A DNA stretch of 64,000 nucleotides from Jejubacter calystegiae (GCF_005671395.1 NZ_CP040428.1:3162001-3226000); one strand, 5' to 3'. Numbered from the stretch's first letter, positions 11,141-23,930 are shown. Translations and numbers: made by a program. Notes: generated by a model not told the origin, from the letters alone.

Positions 11141-11683
11141 ATGCGGATTAAACCGGACGACAACTGGCGTTGGTATTTCGACGAAGAGCACGATCGGATG
11201 ATGCTCGACCTGGCCAATGGCATGGTCTTTCGTTCGCGTTATTCCCGTAGGATGTTAACGCCGGATGCTTTCGATGCGCCGGGTTTTTGCGTCGACGATG
11301 CCGCGCTGTGGTTCTCGTTTGAGGAGCGCTGCCGCGAGCTGGCGATTTCCCGGGAGCAGCGTGCGGAGCTGGTGCTGAACGCCCTGGTGGCGATTCGCTT
11401 CCTGAAACCACAGATGCCGAAAAGCTGGCATTTTGTGACTCATCATGAGGTATGGCAGCCCGCGGCGGCGGATGTCGCCAGCGTTTGGGTAAGCGAAGAT
11501 AACCGCCAGGTGAATTTGCTGGTGGTGGAGGCTGGCAGCAGCGCGTCGCTTTGTCTGCTGGCCCAGCCGGGGCTTAGCCTGGCCGGGCGCACGATGCAGT
11601 TAGGTGATGCCATCAAGATAATGAACGATCGGCTGCGCCCCCTGCTGCCGCAGGAGATACCGCTGTCCCGGGCGGCGGTTTAA
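11141..11683 (+). CDS. zapC: cell division protein ZapC
   Basis: FtsZ-binding protein that promotes bundling of Z-ring protofilaments at midcell. The product from ATG 11141 ([20 protein letters not shown]) has 180 residues, the same length as E. coli ZapC. The frame extends 26 codons upstream, but that part does not look like the family, so I start at 11141, which has a CAGGG element upstream. It is convergent with ycbX, and their 3' ends overlap by 4 bases. Confidence 0.93.
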   Translation: MRIKPDDNWRWYFDEEHDRMMLDLANGMVFRSRYSRRMLTPDAFDAPGFCVDDAALWFSFEERCRELAISREQRAELVLNALVAIRFLKPQMPKSWHFVTHHEVWQPAAADVASVWVSEDNRQVNLLVVEAGSSASLCLLAQPGLSLAGRTMQLGDAIKIMNDRLRPLLPQEIPLSRAAV

Positions 11684-12789
11684 CCGTCGCTTAGCCTCAG
11701 TGAGCTCTGAGGAATACAGCTGCAACACAGAATGGTGCCGTCATCGGCGACCGCTTTTCCGTTCAGCGGCCTGACATCGCCTTCCAGCAGGCGGATCCGG
11801 CAGCTACCGCATACTCCCGCCCGACAGGACCAGGGCACCCGAATTCCCTGATTTTCCAGCTGATCCAGTAGCGGTTGCTGGTTGTTGCCGCGCAGCTGGC
11901 GGCCATTCCATTCCAGGGCTATTTCCGCAGGCGTAGCAGAGGGGGCCTGACTGGTTTGCGGCGTGTCGCCTGCGCCGTAGCGTCGGGCTGGTCCGGTTTC
12001 CAGTATCTCCACTTCGTCGCCGATACGAATAATGCCGCTATCCAGGGCAATCAGGTTAAGCCCGAAGTCGACATCCCCATTGTCTGCCGTGCGAAAGCCT
12101 TTAAGCGTGTTGAGCGGCTCGCCGCCGGGGTGGCGTACGCCCTGTGTGGGACTGACGGTGGTAAAGATACAGCGGCTACAGGGTTTGGTGACCTGGAAGC
12201 GAAGAGTCCCAATACGCAGCAGGCGCCAGCTATCTTCCTGCCAGGGGGCGGCGCCGCGCACCACCAGATTCGGGCGGAACTGATTCATTTCAACGCCAGC
12301 CGGGCAGCGACGGCGAAGATCGTCAAGCGAGCCTTCGCTGGTCAGTAGATAAGGGTAGCCATCGGCGAAGGCCAACGGTACATCCGGGTGGCGCTTCACA
12401 CGGCGGTCGGGCTGGGGGCCAATCCAGCGTAATTGTACTTCCCGCTGGAGAAGGCCGCTCAGCCAGCGGTTGATCGGTTCTGGAGCGATAAGGGCAGTGA
12501 AGTGATTACCCCAGACTTCGGTAGGGGAAGGTTGAGAGAGGAAGTCATCAAAACGCGCCTGGCAACTGCTGCCATCAGGTCCGCTCAGCCACAGCCCGTC
12601 TGGCAGCAGAGTCGGGGTAAACAGCACCAGCTGGGGTAACTGGCGGGCGGTAATAAAGGTACCATCCGGCTCCGTCAGCATAAAAATTCGGTCAAAAGCC
12701 GGACCTCCGGGCCCGGCATGGGTATGAGACAGCTGCAACCCGCGCATCGATTTTACCGGGTGAATAGCCAGACGAGAGAGAGTAAGCAC
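11680..12789 (-). CDS. ycbX: MOSC and 2Fe-2S ferredoxin domain protein YcbX
   Basis: Molybdenum-cofactor-dependent protein that detoxifies N-hydroxylated base analogues in E. coli. Order of domains in 369 residues: MOSC N-terminal beta-barrel ([15 protein letters not shown]), MOSC domain with the conserved cysteine in [12 protein letters not shown], and a C-terminal plant-type ferredoxin domain whose cluster cysteines are seen in CRAGVCGSC and ILCCSC. Length and layout match E. coli YcbX. Divergent from rlmL. Confidence 0.92.
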   Translation of the reverse strand: MLTLSRLAIHPVKSMRGLQLSHTHAGPGGPAFDRIFMLTEPDGTFITARQLPQLVLFTPTLLPDGLWLSGPDGSSCQARFDDFLSQPSPTEVWGNHFTALIAPEPINRWLSGLLQREVQLRWIGPQPDRRVKRHPDVPLAFADGYPYLLTSEGSLDDLRRRCPAGVEMNQFRPNLVVRGAAPWQEDSWRLLRIGTLRFQVTKPCSRCIFTTVSPTQGVRHPGGEPLNTLKGFRTADNGDVDFGLNLIALDSGIIRIGDEVEILETGPARRYGAGDTPQTSQAPSATPAEIALEWNGRQLRGNNQQPLLDQLENQGIRVPWSCRAGVCGSCRIRLLEGDVRPLNGKAVADDGTILCCSCIPQSSLRLSDG

Positions 12790-12891
12790 GATGCCTCCGG
12801 GAACCAGGGAATAACTTAGCAGGCAACTTTATGACATGTGTCTCAGATTAGCTATAATGCGCGGCAATTTTCTATGAAGATAAGTGACGAT

Positions 12892-15009
12892 ATGAATTCT
12901 CTGTTTGCCAGTACGGCGCGTGGGCTCGAAGAGCTGTTAAAAAGCGAACTGGAAGCACTGGGCGCCCGGGAGTGCCAGGTGGTCCAGGGCGGGGTACATT
13001 ATCAGGGTGACAGCCGCCTGATGTACCAGAGCCTGCTGTGGAGCCGTCTGGCATCGCGCATTCTGCTGCCGTTAGGAGAATGTGGCGTTTACAGCGATCT
13101 CGATCTCTACCTGGGGGCCCAGTCTATCGACTGGACGGCGTTGCTGGCGCCGGGCAGTACCTTTGCGGTGCACTTTAGCGGCCTGAACGACAGCATTCGT
13201 AACAGCCAGTACGGCGCGATGAAGGTGAAAGACGCCATCGTCGACGCCTTTACCCGCAAGAATCTGCCGCGTCCGACCGTGGATCGCGAGGCGCCGGACT
13301 TTCGGGTTCAGGTACGGCTTTCGCGCGATACGGCCAGTATTTCCCTGGATCTGAGCGGCGAAGGTTTGCATCAGCGCGGCTATCGCGATCGTACCGGTCA
13401 GGCGCCGATTAAAGAGAACCTGGCGGCGGCCATCGTGCTGCGTTCGGGTTGGCAGCCGGGTACGCCGCTGCTCGACCCGATGTGCGGTACCGGCACGCTG
13501 TTGATTGAGGCGGCGATGATCGCCACCGATCGGGCGCCGGGACTACGTCGTCAGCATTGGGGATTTCAGGGCTGGTGTGGTCACGACGAGGAACTGTGGA
13601 AATCGGTGGTGGCCGAGGCTCAGGTACGGGCCCAGCGCGGCCTGAATGGCTATGAGGCCCGGTTATTTGGTTCCGACCGCGATAGTCGGGTGGTGGAGAT
13701 GGCTCGCTCTGCAGTACGGCGCGCCGGGTTCGCTTCGCTTATTCAGCTTGATGTGTGTGACGTGGCGCAGTTGGCCAATCCGTTACCGGACGGGCCGTGC
13801 GGCACGGTAATCAGCAACCCGCCTTACGGGGAACGTCTGGATAGCGAGCCTGCGCTGATTGCGTTGCACAGTCAGTTAGGACGCCTGATGAAGGCCCGCT
13901 TTGGCGGCTGGCAGCTGTCGCTGTTCAGCGCTTCGCCAGATCTGCTGAACTGCCTGCAACTGCGGGCCGATCGTCAGTTCCACGCAAAGAATGGCCCGCT
14001 GGAGTGCGTCCAGAAGAACTATCGGCTGGCTGAAACGGCACCAGGGACAGAGCCACCGGCGATCGCGCCGGATTACGCCAACCGCCTGCGCAAGAATATC
14101 AAGAAACTGGAGAAGTGGGCGAAGCAGCAGGGCATTGAATGCTACCGGCTCTACGACGCCGATCTGCCGGAATATAATCTGGCGGTCGATCGCTATGCCG
14201 ACCACGTGGTCATCCAGGAGTATGCGCCGCCGAAAAATATCGATCTGGCAAAGGCGCGTCAGCGCCTGTTCGATGCCATCAGCGCCACCATGGAGGCGCT
14301 ACAGCTGGCGCCGGGCCAACTGGTGCTGAAAACCCGCGAGCGTCAGAAGGGGAAGAACCAGTACCAGAAACTGGCCGGAAAGGGCGATTTTATGGAGGTG
14401 CGGGAGTACAATGCCCGGCTGTGGGTTAACCTGACCGACTATCTGGATACCGGTCTGTTCCTGGACCATCGCATTGCCCGTCGCACGCTTGGCGAGATGA
14501 GCCGGGGCAAAGATTTCCTGAACCTCTTCTGCTATACCGGCAGCGCCAGCGTGCATGCCGGACTGGGGGGCGCCCGTTCCACCACCAGCGTGGATATGTC
14601 ACGCACCTATCTGGAGTGGGCGGAGCGCAATCTGCGGCTGAATGGCCTGACTGGACGCGCCCATCGTTTGATGCAGGCAGACTGCCTGGACTGGCTACGC
14701 CATGCGGATGAGCAGTTCGATCTTATCTTTATCGATCCGCCGACCTTTTCTAACTCCAAGCGCATGGCGGATGCCTTTGACGTTCAGCGCGACCATATTT
14801 CACTGATGCGGGACCTGAAGCGCCTGCTGAGACCAGACGGCACTATTATGTTTTCGAATAACAAGCGTGGTTTCAGCATGGATCTCGATGGATTGACGGC
14901 TCTGGGACTCAGCGCCCGGGAGATCACCCGCGATACGCTGTCACAGGACTTCGCCCGCAATCGTCAGATACATAACTGCTGGCTGATCCGCCATGCGGTA
15001 AAGGATTGA
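12892..15009 (+). CDS. rlmL: bifunctional 23S rRNA methyltransferase RlmKL
   Basis: Makes m2G2445 (RlmL half) and m7G2069 (RlmK half) in 23S rRNA. The 705-residue protein contains an N-terminal ferredoxin-like/THUMP part (to about residue 155), the RlmL methyltransferase with [14 protein letters not shown] and [10 protein letters not shown], and the RlmK methyltransferase with [14 protein letters not shown] and [13 protein letters not shown] start at ATG 12892 ([16 protein letters not shown]), the family start; the frame is open 18 codons further but includes a promoter-like TATAAT at about 12853. uup follows after 4 bp. Confidence 0.96.
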   Translation: MNSLFASTARGLEELLKSELEALGARECQVVQGGVHYQGDSRLMYQSLLWSRLASRILLPLGECGVYSDLDLYLGAQSIDWTALLAPGSTFAVHFSGLNDSIRNSQYGAMKVKDAIVDAFTRKNLPRPTVDREAPDFRVQVRLSRDTASISLDLSGEGLHQRGYRDRTGQAPIKENLAAAIVLRSGWQPGTPLLDPMCGTGTLLIEAAMIATDRAPGLRRQHWGFQGWCGHDEELWKSVVAEAQVRAQRGLNGYEARLFGSDRDSRVVEMARSAVRRAGFASLIQLDVCDVAQLANPLPDGPCGTVISNPPYGERLDSEPALIALHSQLGRLMKARFGGWQLSLFSASPDLLNCLQLRADRQFHAKNGPLECVQKNYRLAETAPGTEPPAIAPDYANRLRKNIKKLEKWAKQQGIECYRLYDADLPEYNLAVDRYADHVVIQEYAPPKNIDLAKARQRLFDAISATMEALQLAPGQLVLKTRERQKGKNQYQKLAGKGDFMEVREYNARLWVNLTDYLDTGLFLDHRIARRTLGEMSRGKDFLNLFCYTGSASVHAGLGGARSTTSVDMSRTYLEWAERNLRLNGLTGRAHRLMQADCLDWLRHADEQFDLIFIDPPTFSNSKRMADAFDVQRDHISLMRDLKRLLRPDGTIMFSNNKRGFSMDLDGLTALGLSAREITRDTLSQDFARNRQIHNCWLIRHAVKD

Positions 15010-15013
15010 GTCT

Positions 15014-16936
<1,923 letters not shown>

Positions 16937-16949
16937 GGGAGAGAGGGCC

Positions 16950-18218
16950 ATGTGCCAGCAACACCAGGACGGGCAGCACATTCTGTGCCCGCAGTGCGAT
17001 CTACTGGTGGCCTTACCCCGGCTGGCAACCGGAGAGAAAGCCTGCTGTCCGCGCTGCCATACCACATTAACGACTCGCTGGAGTTCGCCGCGCCAGCGAC
17101 CTACTGCCTGGGCGCTGGCCGCGCTGTTTATGCTGCTGCTGGCCAATCTGTTCCCCTTCATCAGTATGAACGTGAAGGGGGTCAGTAGCGAAATCGCGCT
17201 GATAGAGATCCCGGAGGTGATGTTTTCTCAGGATTACGCCAGCCTGGGATTCTTCTTTATTCTCTTTGTCCAACTGGTGCCAGCCTTTTGCCTGGTCAGC
17301 GTGCTGCTGCTGATTAACCACGTCCGTATGGATCTTCGCCTGGCGCGTTTTCTGGCGCGGATGCTGTTTCTGGTTAAGGGCTGGGGCATGGCGGAAATCT
17401 TCCTTGCCGGGGTTCTGGTCAGCTTCGTTAAGCTGATTGCTTATGGCGACATTGGGGTGGGGGCCAGCTTTGTTCCCTGGTGCCTGTTCTGCGTTCTGCA
17501 GTTACGGACCTTTCAGTGTGTGGATCGGCGCTGGCTGTGGGATGATATCGAACCGATGCCTGAGGTCCGCCAGCCACTAAAGGTGGGGACTACCGGGCTG
17601 CGCCAGGGGCTGCGCTCCTGCGCCTGCTGCACCGCCATTTTGCCTGTGGAGCAGCTGGTTTGCCCGCGCTGCCATTCTAAGGGATACGCCCGGCGACGTA
17701 ACAGCCTGCAATGGACGCTGGCGCTGCTGTTTACGTCGATCATTCTCTATCTGCCCGCCAATATTCTACCCATTATGGTCACCGATCTATTGGGCGATAA
17801 GATGCCGTCGACCATTATCGCCGGTGTGATCCTGCTGTGGAATGAGGGATCTTACCCGGTGGCCATGGTGATTTTTATCGCCAGTATTATGGTTCCGACT
17901 CTGAAAATGCTGGCTATCGGCTGGCTGTGCTGGGACGCCAACGGCCACGGTCGGGGCGACAGCGAACGGATGCATAAAATTTATGAGGTGGTGGAGTTCG
18001 TCGGCCGCTGGTCGATGATCGACGTTTTTGTTATCGCCGTTTTGTCGGCGTTGGTGCGTATGGGGGCCCTGATGAGTATTTATCCTGCTATGGGGGCCTT
18101 AATGTTTGCGTTAGTGGTTATCATAACCATGGTGGCGGCGATGAGTTTTGACCCGCGATTGTCGTGGGATCGCACGCCGGAGCCGGCTCATGAGGAGTTA
18201 ACTGAGCATGGAAAATAA
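16950..18218 (+). CDS. pqiA: intermembrane lipid transport inner-membrane protein PqiA
   Basis: Integral inner-membrane partner of the MCE protein PqiB in the Pqi envelope lipid-transport system. The 422-residue protein has two PqiA domains, each with a zinc-ribbon-like pair of CxxC motifs (LCPQC and CCPRC; CACC and CPRC) followed by about four membrane helices. A GAGAGAGGG ribosome-binding site precedes the ATG. In E. coli the operon is paraquat-inducible and under SoxRS. Its 3' end overlaps pqiB by 11 bases. Confidence 0.94.
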   Translation: MCQQHQDGQHILCPQCDLLVALPRLATGEKACCPRCHTTLTTRWSSPRQRPTAWALAALFMLLLANLFPFISMNVKGVSSEIALIEIPEVMFSQDYASLGFFFILFVQLVPAFCLVSVLLLINHVRMDLRLARFLARMLFLVKGWGMAEIFLAGVLVSFVKLIAYGDIGVGASFVPWCLFCVLQLRTFQCVDRRWLWDDIEPMPEVRQPLKVGTTGLRQGLRSCACCTAILPVEQLVCPRCHSKGYARRRNSLQWTLALLFTSIILYLPANILPIMVTDLLGDKMPSTIIAGVILLWNEGSYPVAMVIFIASIMVPTLKMLAIGWLCWDANGHGRGDSERMHKIYEVVEFVGRWSMIDVFVIAVLSALVRMGALMSIYPAMGALMFALVVIITMVAAMSFDPRLSWDRTPEPAHEELTEHGK

Positions 18219-19848
18219 TAACGGAGAAGCCCAGGTGCGCAAAGTAAGACGCTGGTCGCCGGTGTGGATCTTCCCCATTGTGACGGCGCTGATTGGTGCC
18301 TGGATACTGTTTTATCACTACAGCCATCTGGGGCCGGAAGTGACTTTGATCACCACTTCTGCGGAAGGGATCGAAGGGGGAAAGACCGCGATCAAAAGCC
18401 GCAGCGTTGATGTCGGCGTGGTGGAAAGCGCGGTATTGAGTGACGATCTGCACCACGTGGAGATTAAAGCGCGTCTCAATGCCGGTATGGACAAGCTGCT
18501 GCACAAAGATTCCGTCTTCTGGGTGGTTAAACCCCAGATTGGCCGTGAAGGAGTAACCGGGCTGGGGACGCTGCTTTCCGGCGCCTACATTGAATTGCAG
18601 CCCGGCAGCAAAGGTGAAGCGCCGGAGCAGTACGAACTGCTGGACTCCCCGCCGCTGGCGCCGCCCGATGCCAAAGGGATTCGGGTGGTGCTGGAAAGCA
18701 GCCGCGCCGGTCAGTTGAATGCCGGGGATCCGGTGCTGTTCCGTGGCTATCCGGTGGGTAACGTCGAAACCAGCGAGTTCGATCCCAAGACCCGTAGCAT
18801 TCACTACCAGCTGTTTGTGAAGGCGCCTTATGACCGTCTGGTTACCGCCAACGTACGTTTCTGGAAGGACAGCGGTATTGCGGTGGATATGTCCTCTTCC
18901 GGCATGCGGGTGGAGATGGGCTCGCTTACTACGCTGTTTAGCGGCGGCGTCAGCTTCGACGTGCCGGAGGGCTGGCCGCAGGGCGAGCCAGTGGCGAATC
19001 AGGCTGAATTCACGTTATTTGACGATCATAAGAGCATTCAGGATTCACTCTATACCCAGCATGTGGATTTCCTGATGTTCTTCCAGGACTCTATCCGCGG
19101 CTTGCAACCCGGTGCGCCAGTGGAATTCCGCGGCATCCGTCTGGGGACGGTTTCCGAAGTGCCTTTCTCGGTGCCGGGGCTTCAGCAGAAGCTGAATACC
19201 GATTATCGCATTCCGGTGCTGATCCGTATTGAACCGGAGCGGGTTGAGAGCCAGCTGGGCGAGAATCCGGACGTGCAGGCGCACCTGGAAGAGCTGCTTA
19301 AGCGCGGCCTGCGCGCCTCGCTGAAGACCGGGAACCTGGTGACCGGACAGCTGTACATCGATCTGGACTTCTATCCGAAAGAAGAACCGGTGAAAGGGAT
19401 GCGCAGTTTCTCGGGATACCCGATCATTCCGACGGTCAGTGGTGGTCTGGCGCAGATCCAGCAGCGACTGATGGATGTGCTGGATAAGATCAACAATCTG
19501 CCGCTCAACCCGATGATTGAACAGGCGACCAATACGCTGTCTGAAAGCCAGCGCACCATGCAGCGCCTGCAGAAGACGGTCGACAGCCTGAACCAGATCA
19601 TGGGTAGCCAGTCGATGCAGCAGCTGCCGCAGGATATGCAGAAAACGTTGCAGGAGCTGAACCGCAGCATGAAGGGCTTCCAGCCGGGTTCCGCCGCCTA
19701 TAACAAGATGGTGGGTGATATGCAGCGCCTGGATCAGGTTCTGCGCGAACTGCAGCCGGTGCTGCGCACGCTCAACGACAAGAGCAATGCGCTGGTGTTT
19801 GAGGCGAAACAGAAAAAAGATCCCCAGCCGAAGAGGGCTAAAGAATGA
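18208..19848 (+). CDS. pqiB: MCE-domain intermembrane transport protein PqiB
   Basis: Forms the periplasm-spanning syringe-like tube that carries lipids between the membranes. One N-terminal membrane helix (VWIFPIVTALIGAWILFY) is followed by three MCE domains (starting near EVTLITTSAEGIEGGKT, GIRVVLESSRAGQLNAGDP and DFLMFFQDSIRGLQPGAP) and a C-terminal coiled-coil region (about residues 430-540) that forms the needle. 546 residues, the family length. Confidence 0.95.
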   Translation: MENNNGEAQVRKVRRWSPVWIFPIVTALIGAWILFYHYSHLGPEVTLITTSAEGIEGGKTAIKSRSVDVGVVESAVLSDDLHHVEIKARLNAGMDKLLHKDSVFWVVKPQIGREGVTGLGTLLSGAYIELQPGSKGEAPEQYELLDSPPLAPPDAKGIRVVLESSRAGQLNAGDPVLFRGYPVGNVETSEFDPKTRSIHYQLFVKAPYDRLVTANVRFWKDSGIAVDMSSSGMRVEMGSLTTLFSGGVSFDVPEGWPQGEPVANQAEFTLFDDHKSIQDSLYTQHVDFLMFFQDSIRGLQPGAPVEFRGIRLGTVSEVPFSVPGLQQKLNTDYRIPVLIRIEPERVESQLGENPDVQAHLEELLKRGLRASLKTGNLVTGQLYIDLDFYPKEEPVKGMRSFSGYPIIPTVSGGLAQIQQRLMDVLDKINNLPLNPMIEQATNTLSESQRTMQRLQKTVDSLNQIMGSQSMQQLPQDMQKTLQELNRSMKGFQPGSAAYNKMVGDMQRLDQVLRELQPVLRTLNDKSNALVFEAKQKKDPQPKRAKE

Positions 19849-20411
19849 AAAAGTGGCTTGCGCTGATAGTGGCTGCGGCGCTGAGCGCCTGCAGCAGCAG
19901 CGGCGATGATAAGACATACTACCAACTCCCGGTTGCCGTGCAGCCGGTAACTCAGAGTATGGCGCAGAGCAGTCAGCGCCAGCTGTGGGTAGAGCAGGTC
20001 GCTATTCCGGACTACCTGGCTGGTAACGGGTTGGCCTATCAAACCACGGATGTGCAGTACACCATCGCCAACAGCAATCTGTGGGCCAGTCCTCTTGACC
20101 AGCAGTTACGCAATACGCTGGTGGCGAACCTGAGCGCCCAGCTTCCGGGCTGGGTGGTCTCCTCCCAGCCGCTGGGCAGCGAACAGGATGTTCTGAGCGT
20201 TAACGTCACCGGTTTCCACGGTCGCTATGACGGGCATACGATCGTCAGCGGTGAATGGCTTCTTAACCATCAGGGCCGGATGATTAAACGGCCGTTCTTT
20301 GTTGAATTGAAGCAGCAGGAAGACGGTTATGACGCCATGGTGAAAAGCCTGGCTCAGGGGTGGCAGCAGGCTAGCCAGGGGATTGCGGGCGAGTTGACGC
20401 GCCTGCCTTAA
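19845..20411 (+). CDS. pqiC: outer-membrane lipoprotein PqiC
   Basis: Lipoprotein partner of PqiB at the outer membrane (DUF330/ABC-type transport auxiliary family). A lipoprotein signal (MKKWLALIVAAALSACSSS) has lipobox LSAC; Ser at +2 fits outer-membrane sorting by Lol. 188 residues. It overlaps pqiB by 4 bases (ATGA) and ends the pqiABC operon. Confidence 0.94.
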   Translation: MKKWLALIVAAALSACSSSGDDKTYYQLPVAVQPVTQSMAQSSQRQLWVEQVAIPDYLAGNGLAYQTTDVQYTIANSNLWASPLDQQLRNTLVANLSAQLPGWVVSSQPLGSEQDVLSVNVTGFHGRYDGHTIVSGEWLLNHQGRMIKRPFFVELKQQEDGYDAMVKSLAQGWQQASQGIAGELTRLP

Positions 20412-20435
20412 CTTAAAAAACTTTACGTTAAGCCG

Positions 20436-20473
20436 ATACCGCGCGCTTCTTCGGGAGTGCACGGTATTTTTTT
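20436..20473 (+). terminator. pqiABC terminator
   Basis: ATACCG pairs with CGGTAT around an inner stem capped by a TTCG tetraloop (C-TTCG-G), with one C-A mismatch. A run of eight T residues follows. It lies 25 bp after pqiC. Confidence 0.85.
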
Positions 20474-20658
20474 TATGCGAGTCAGGAAGATGCGTTACCC
20501 GGCAACGAGAAGTGCGGAATAATAGCGCATCAATATGACACTGGCGTGAATTTTGCGCATTGACGTTAGCGTCGAATAGGGGTATTCGTTACCTGTGGTT
20601 GCACATTTTGTAATCACTGTTTTCTTTTCCACAGCTAAGACAATGAGGGAAATGAGGC

Positions 20659-20826
20659 ATGAAGAGACAAAAACGAGATCGCATGACACGGGCTCAGAAG
20701 CGTGGTTACCAGGCCGGTATTGCCGGTCGCTCAAAGGAAATGTGTCCCTATCAGGCTCTGGATCAGAGGTCGCACTGGCTGGGAGGTTGGCGAGATGCCA
20801 TGGCTGACAAAGCGGTACTGGCCTGA
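20659..20826 (+). CDS. rmf: ribosome modulation factor
   Basis: Small stationary-phase protein that dimerises 70S ribosomes into inactive 100S particles. ATG 20659 to TGA 20824-20826 encodes 55 residues, the family length. The segment GYQAGIAGRSKEMCPYQ is identical to E. coli RMF, as is the HWLGGWR-like C-terminal part apart from one change. GAGG lies just upstream of the start. In E. coli rmf is induced by ppGpp in slow growth; the 186-bp upstream spacer presumably holds that promoter. Confidence 0.96.
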   Translation: MKRQKRDRMTRAQKRGYQAGIAGRSKEMCPYQALDQRSHWLGGWRDAMADKAVLA

Positions 20827-20854
20827 GACATGCCACTGTCTCTTTAGATAACAG

Positions 20855-20877
20855 AAACCTCCGCATTGCGGAGGTTT
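20855..20877. terminator. bidirectional terminator between rmf and fabA
   Basis: Perfect 10-bp stem AAACCTCCGC / GCGGAGGTTT with a 3-nt loop, flanked by A on one side and T on the other, in the spacer between the convergent rmf and fabA genes. Confidence 0.85.
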
Positions 20878-20897
20878 CGCCGTTTCAGGGATGCTAC

Positions 20898-21416
20898 TCA
20901 GAAGGTGGAGGTATCCTTGAACAGACCCACTTTCAGGTCTTTTGCATCATAGATTTTATGATCGTCAACAAACACTTCGCCATCGGCCACGCCCATGATC
21001 AGCTTGCGGTTAATGATGCGCTTGAAGTGGATACGGTAGGTCACTTTCTTCGCCGTCGGCAGTACCTGACCGGTAAATTTCACCTCGCCGACGCCCAGCG
21101 CGCGGCCTTTACCTTCGCCACCCAGCCAGCCAAGGTAGAAACCTACCAACTGCCACATGGCATCCAGACCCAGACAGCCGGGCATTACCGGATCGCCGAT
21201 GAAGTGGCAACCGAAGAACCAAAGGTCCGGATCGATATCCAGTTCGGCTTCCACGTAGCCTTTATCATAATTGCCGCCGGTTTCGGTCATTTTGACCACG
21301 CGGTCCATCATCAGCATGTTAGGGGCGGGTAACTGCGGGCCTTCAGCACCAAACAGTTCTCCGCGTCCGGAGGCAAGAAGATCTTCTTTTGTATAGGATT
21401 CGCGTTTATCAACCAT
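20898..21416 (-). CDS. fabA: 3-hydroxydecanoyl-ACP dehydratase/isomerase
   Basis: Dehydrates 3-hydroxyacyl-ACP and isomerises trans-2- to cis-3-decenoyl-ACP, the branch point to unsaturated fatty acids. 172 residues as in E. coli. The hot-dog fold active site is visible: catalytic His in [14 protein letters not shown] and Asp in [10 protein letters not shown]. In E. coli FadR activates and FabR represses fabA; I did not assign their sites in the 68-bp spacer to lonH. Confidence 0.97.
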   Translation of the reverse strand: MVDKRESYTKEDLLASGRGELFGAEGPQLPAPNMLMMDRVVKMTETGGNYDKGYVEAELDIDPDLWFFGCHFIGDPVMPGCLGLDAMWQLVGFYLGWLGGEGKGRALGVGEVKFTGQVLPTAKKVTYRIHFKRIINRKLIMGVADGEVFVDDHKIYDAKDLKVGLFKDTSTF

Positions 21417-21484
21417 GTCTGAATTAAGCCTTTTTTTAATGAAGGACGCAGGTTAGCTAACAGGTGTACGCTCAACAACTCCGA

Positions 21485-23236
21485 TCAGTTGTGGTTAAAC
21501 CAGTTTAGCCAGCGCAGCGGCCAGGGATAACGGTGTCGGGCCTCTTGTTGCGTCGCCTGGGCGATACGGCCCTGAATCATCTGTAACAGTCCCGGACGTT
21601 GTTCATCGTCCCAGGGAAGTCCGCTGAGCAGCATCAGTGCATCGCGGGCATCATCTACTGCCCAGATACTGAACTGACCCGCTTCGACGGCATCCAGTAC
21701 CTCCTGGTGCAGCGCAAGGTGGCGTACGTTCGCCACAGGGATAATCACACCCTGCTGTCCGGTGAGTTCACGCTGTTGGCAAATGGTGAAAAAGCCTTCG
21801 ATTTTCTCGTTAAGGCCGCCCACCGGCTGGGAACGACCAAATTGATCCACTGAACCCGTAATGGCAATGCCCTGACGCAGGGGAACGCCTGACAGCGCGC
21901 TGACCAGCGCACATAGCTCGGCCATAGAGGCACTGTCGCCATCCACCTCGCTGTATGACTGTTCAAACGTCAGTGAGGCAGAGAAGGGGATCTGCTGTTC
22001 CAGATCGAGCTCGGCCATCAGAAACGCCTGCATGATCATCATGCCCTTGGCATGAATATTACCACCTAACTCGGCCTTGCGTTCGATATCGGTAAATTCA
22101 CCGTCGCCAATATGCGCTACGCAGGTGATACGTGAAGGCTCGCCAAAAGCACGCGGATGACCCGGAAACTCGATAACCGACAGGGCATTGACCTGGCCTG
22201 TGCGAACACCTTCTGTTTCAATCAGGATTTGTTCCAGCAGAATCTCATCCTGCATGCGCTCGCTAAGGAAGCCTTCGCGCCATTCGCGCTGTTCCAGCAT
22301 CTGGCGGAACTGTTCGCCGCTGAAGCTCTCCTGGCTAAGTGGTGCCACTTCCCGGAGCTGGCGAAGAATCCACTCTGGCTCAATCGGTAGCGTTAACTGG
22401 TCACCGGTGTAGCGGACCCCTTCACGCACCAGCGGAGCCCAGGCGTCGGCCTGAGGCTGTGGCAATTGGTGCAAAGTGGCGAGTTCCAGAACCCAGTCGC
22501 GCCACAGCGTGAACGATTGAGGCTCGACAATTTGCAGGTTGTCTTCAAATTCACTATAGATGGCCAGTTCGGCGATTTCCGGCTCCATTTCCTGAAATTC
22601 GGCCAGCGCATCACGCTCGCCGCACAGGATAAGCTTTACCTGGAGCGGCAGGGAGGGAATCTCTACCGGGAAGGGGCGACGCTCGTCCGGCGAGAACCAT
22701 TCAAACTGTCCGCGCGTCATCATCTGTTTCAGACGCAGCCATAGGAGCGGCTGAGCCAGCAGACTGCGCAGCGAGAGCACCAGTACGCCACCGTTAGCCT
22801 GATGCAGCAGACCGGGCTGGAGCTGCGGCCTGTTGCCGTGCCAGCGCACACAGCCGAATAGCTGCTCGCTCTCGATCCAGTCGCCGGTTACCACCGCCCC
22901 GGCTGCGGTGAAGTCATCGTCCGGAGAAACAGGAGGCATCAGGCTGACGTTATCTGTGTCAGTCTGATAATGACCACCACACAGGGGAAGATCTCCGGGG
23001 ATCATTTCGCGCGCCGCCGCGCCGATACGTGCCGGATACTCAGGCAGTTCGGGGCTTTTGACCAGCATGATATTTGCTGGCGCGCTGGGGTGAAGCAATT
23101 GCGTCAGTCCATAACAGAGCCGGGCCTGAAGCTGGCTAAAAATGTGAACATCGGAAGAGGCTGGCCGATCAGGCTGTTGCAGATACGGTTGGGTATCCGG
23201 AACCAGCATGCGCCATGATAGTTGGTTTATTGTCAA
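21485..23236 (-). CDS. lonH: Lon-like protease-domain protein LonH (YcbZ)
   Basis: Putative ATP-dependent protease of the Lon family with a Lon catalytic domain at the C-terminal end: Ser in VDGDSASMAELCAL and Lys in VGGLNEKIEGFF form the expected dyad. The N-terminal part is the poorly conserved YcbZ region, without a clear Walker A in what I can read. No ATG fits the N-terminus; I use TTG at 23236 because the residues after it (TINQLSWRMLVPDT) align with the E. coli start. Another TTG at 23263 lies only a few bases after a TATAAT hexamer. Confidence 0.85.
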   Translation of the reverse strand: MTINQLSWRMLVPDTQPYLQQPDRPASSDVHIFSQLQARLCYGLTQLLHPSAPANIMLVKSPELPEYPARIGAAAREMIPGDLPLCGGHYQTDTDNVSLMPPVSPDDDFTAAGAVVTGDWIESEQLFGCVRWHGNRPQLQPGLLHQANGGVLVLSLRSLLAQPLLWLRLKQMMTRGQFEWFSPDERRPFPVEIPSLPLQVKLILCGERDALAEFQEMEPEIAELAIYSEFEDNLQIVEPQSFTLWRDWVLELATLHQLPQPQADAWAPLVREGVRYTGDQLTLPIEPEWILRQLREVAPLSQESFSGEQFRQMLEQREWREGFLSERMQDEILLEQILIETEGVRTGQVNALSVIEFPGHPRAFGEPSRITCVAHIGDGEFTDIERKAELGGNIHAKGMMIMQAFLMAELDLEQQIPFSASLTFEQSYSEVDGDSASMAELCALVSALSGVPLRQGIAITGSVDQFGRSQPVGGLNEKIEGFFTICQQRELTGQQGVIIPVANVRHLALHQEVLDAVEAGQFSIWAVDDARDALMLLSGLPWDDEQRPGLLQMIQGRIAQATQQEARHRYPWPLRWLNWFNHN

Positions 23237-23423
23237 AATTGTGCGCGTTTGTTGAGATATCAAAGGCGCGATTATACAGTAAGCGGACGTGCTTCACACG
23301 GGTAGCGTGCGGCTCCGGCGGAGTGAAAAGCGTTATGGCTTCACATCAATGATTTTTCCCCTAAGCTAAAGTCCGGAAAAGCTGATATCCTGAACATAGT
23401 TACACGGTCACCCTGAGATCAGA

Positions 23424-23879
23424 ATGAAATACCAACAACTGGAAAATCTCGAAAGCGGCTGGAAGTGGAAATACCTGGTGAAAAAGCACCGGGAAGGTGA
23501 GTTGATCACCCGTTATATTGAAACCAGCGCGGCCCGGGAGGCGGTGGAGCTTCTGCTCGGTATGGAAAATGAACCGGTGCTGGTCCAGTCCTGGATTGAG
23601 CAGCATATGAATCCGGCGCTGATGAACCGGATGAAGCAGACCATTCGCGCGCGTCGCAAACGCCACTTTAATGCGGAACATCAACATACTCGCAAGAAGT
23701 CTATCGATCTGGAATTTCTGGTCTGGCAGCGTCTGGCCGGTCTGGCCCAGCGCAGGGGATGCACGCTTTCCGAAACCGTTGTTCAGTTAATTGAAGATGC
23801 GGAGCGTAAAGAGAAATATGCGAATCAGATGTCGAGCCTGAAACAGGATCTTCAGGCGCTGCTGGGGAAAGAGTCGTAA
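23424..23879 (+). CDS. matP: macrodomain Ter organiser MatP
   Basis: DNA-binding protein that binds matS sites and compacts the Ter macrodomain, linking it to the divisome through ZapB. 151 residues, almost identical to E. coli MatP ([20 protein letters not shown]). It has the N-terminal four-helix bundle, a ribbon-helix-helix DNA-binding region ([20 protein letters not shown]) and a C-terminal coiled coil. It is transcribed alone between lonH (divergent) and ompA (convergent). Confidence 0.97.
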   Translation: MKYQQLENLESGWKWKYLVKKHREGELITRYIETSAAREAVELLLGMENEPVLVQSWIEQHMNPALMNRMKQTIRARRKRHFNAEHQHTRKKSIDLEFLVWQRLAGLAQRRGCTLSETVVQLIEDAERKEKYANQMSSLKQDLQALLGKES

Positions 23880-23930
23880 TACTGACTGCCGGTTAAACGC
23901 TGACGCTGTTTTCGATGAGTGACAGACAAT

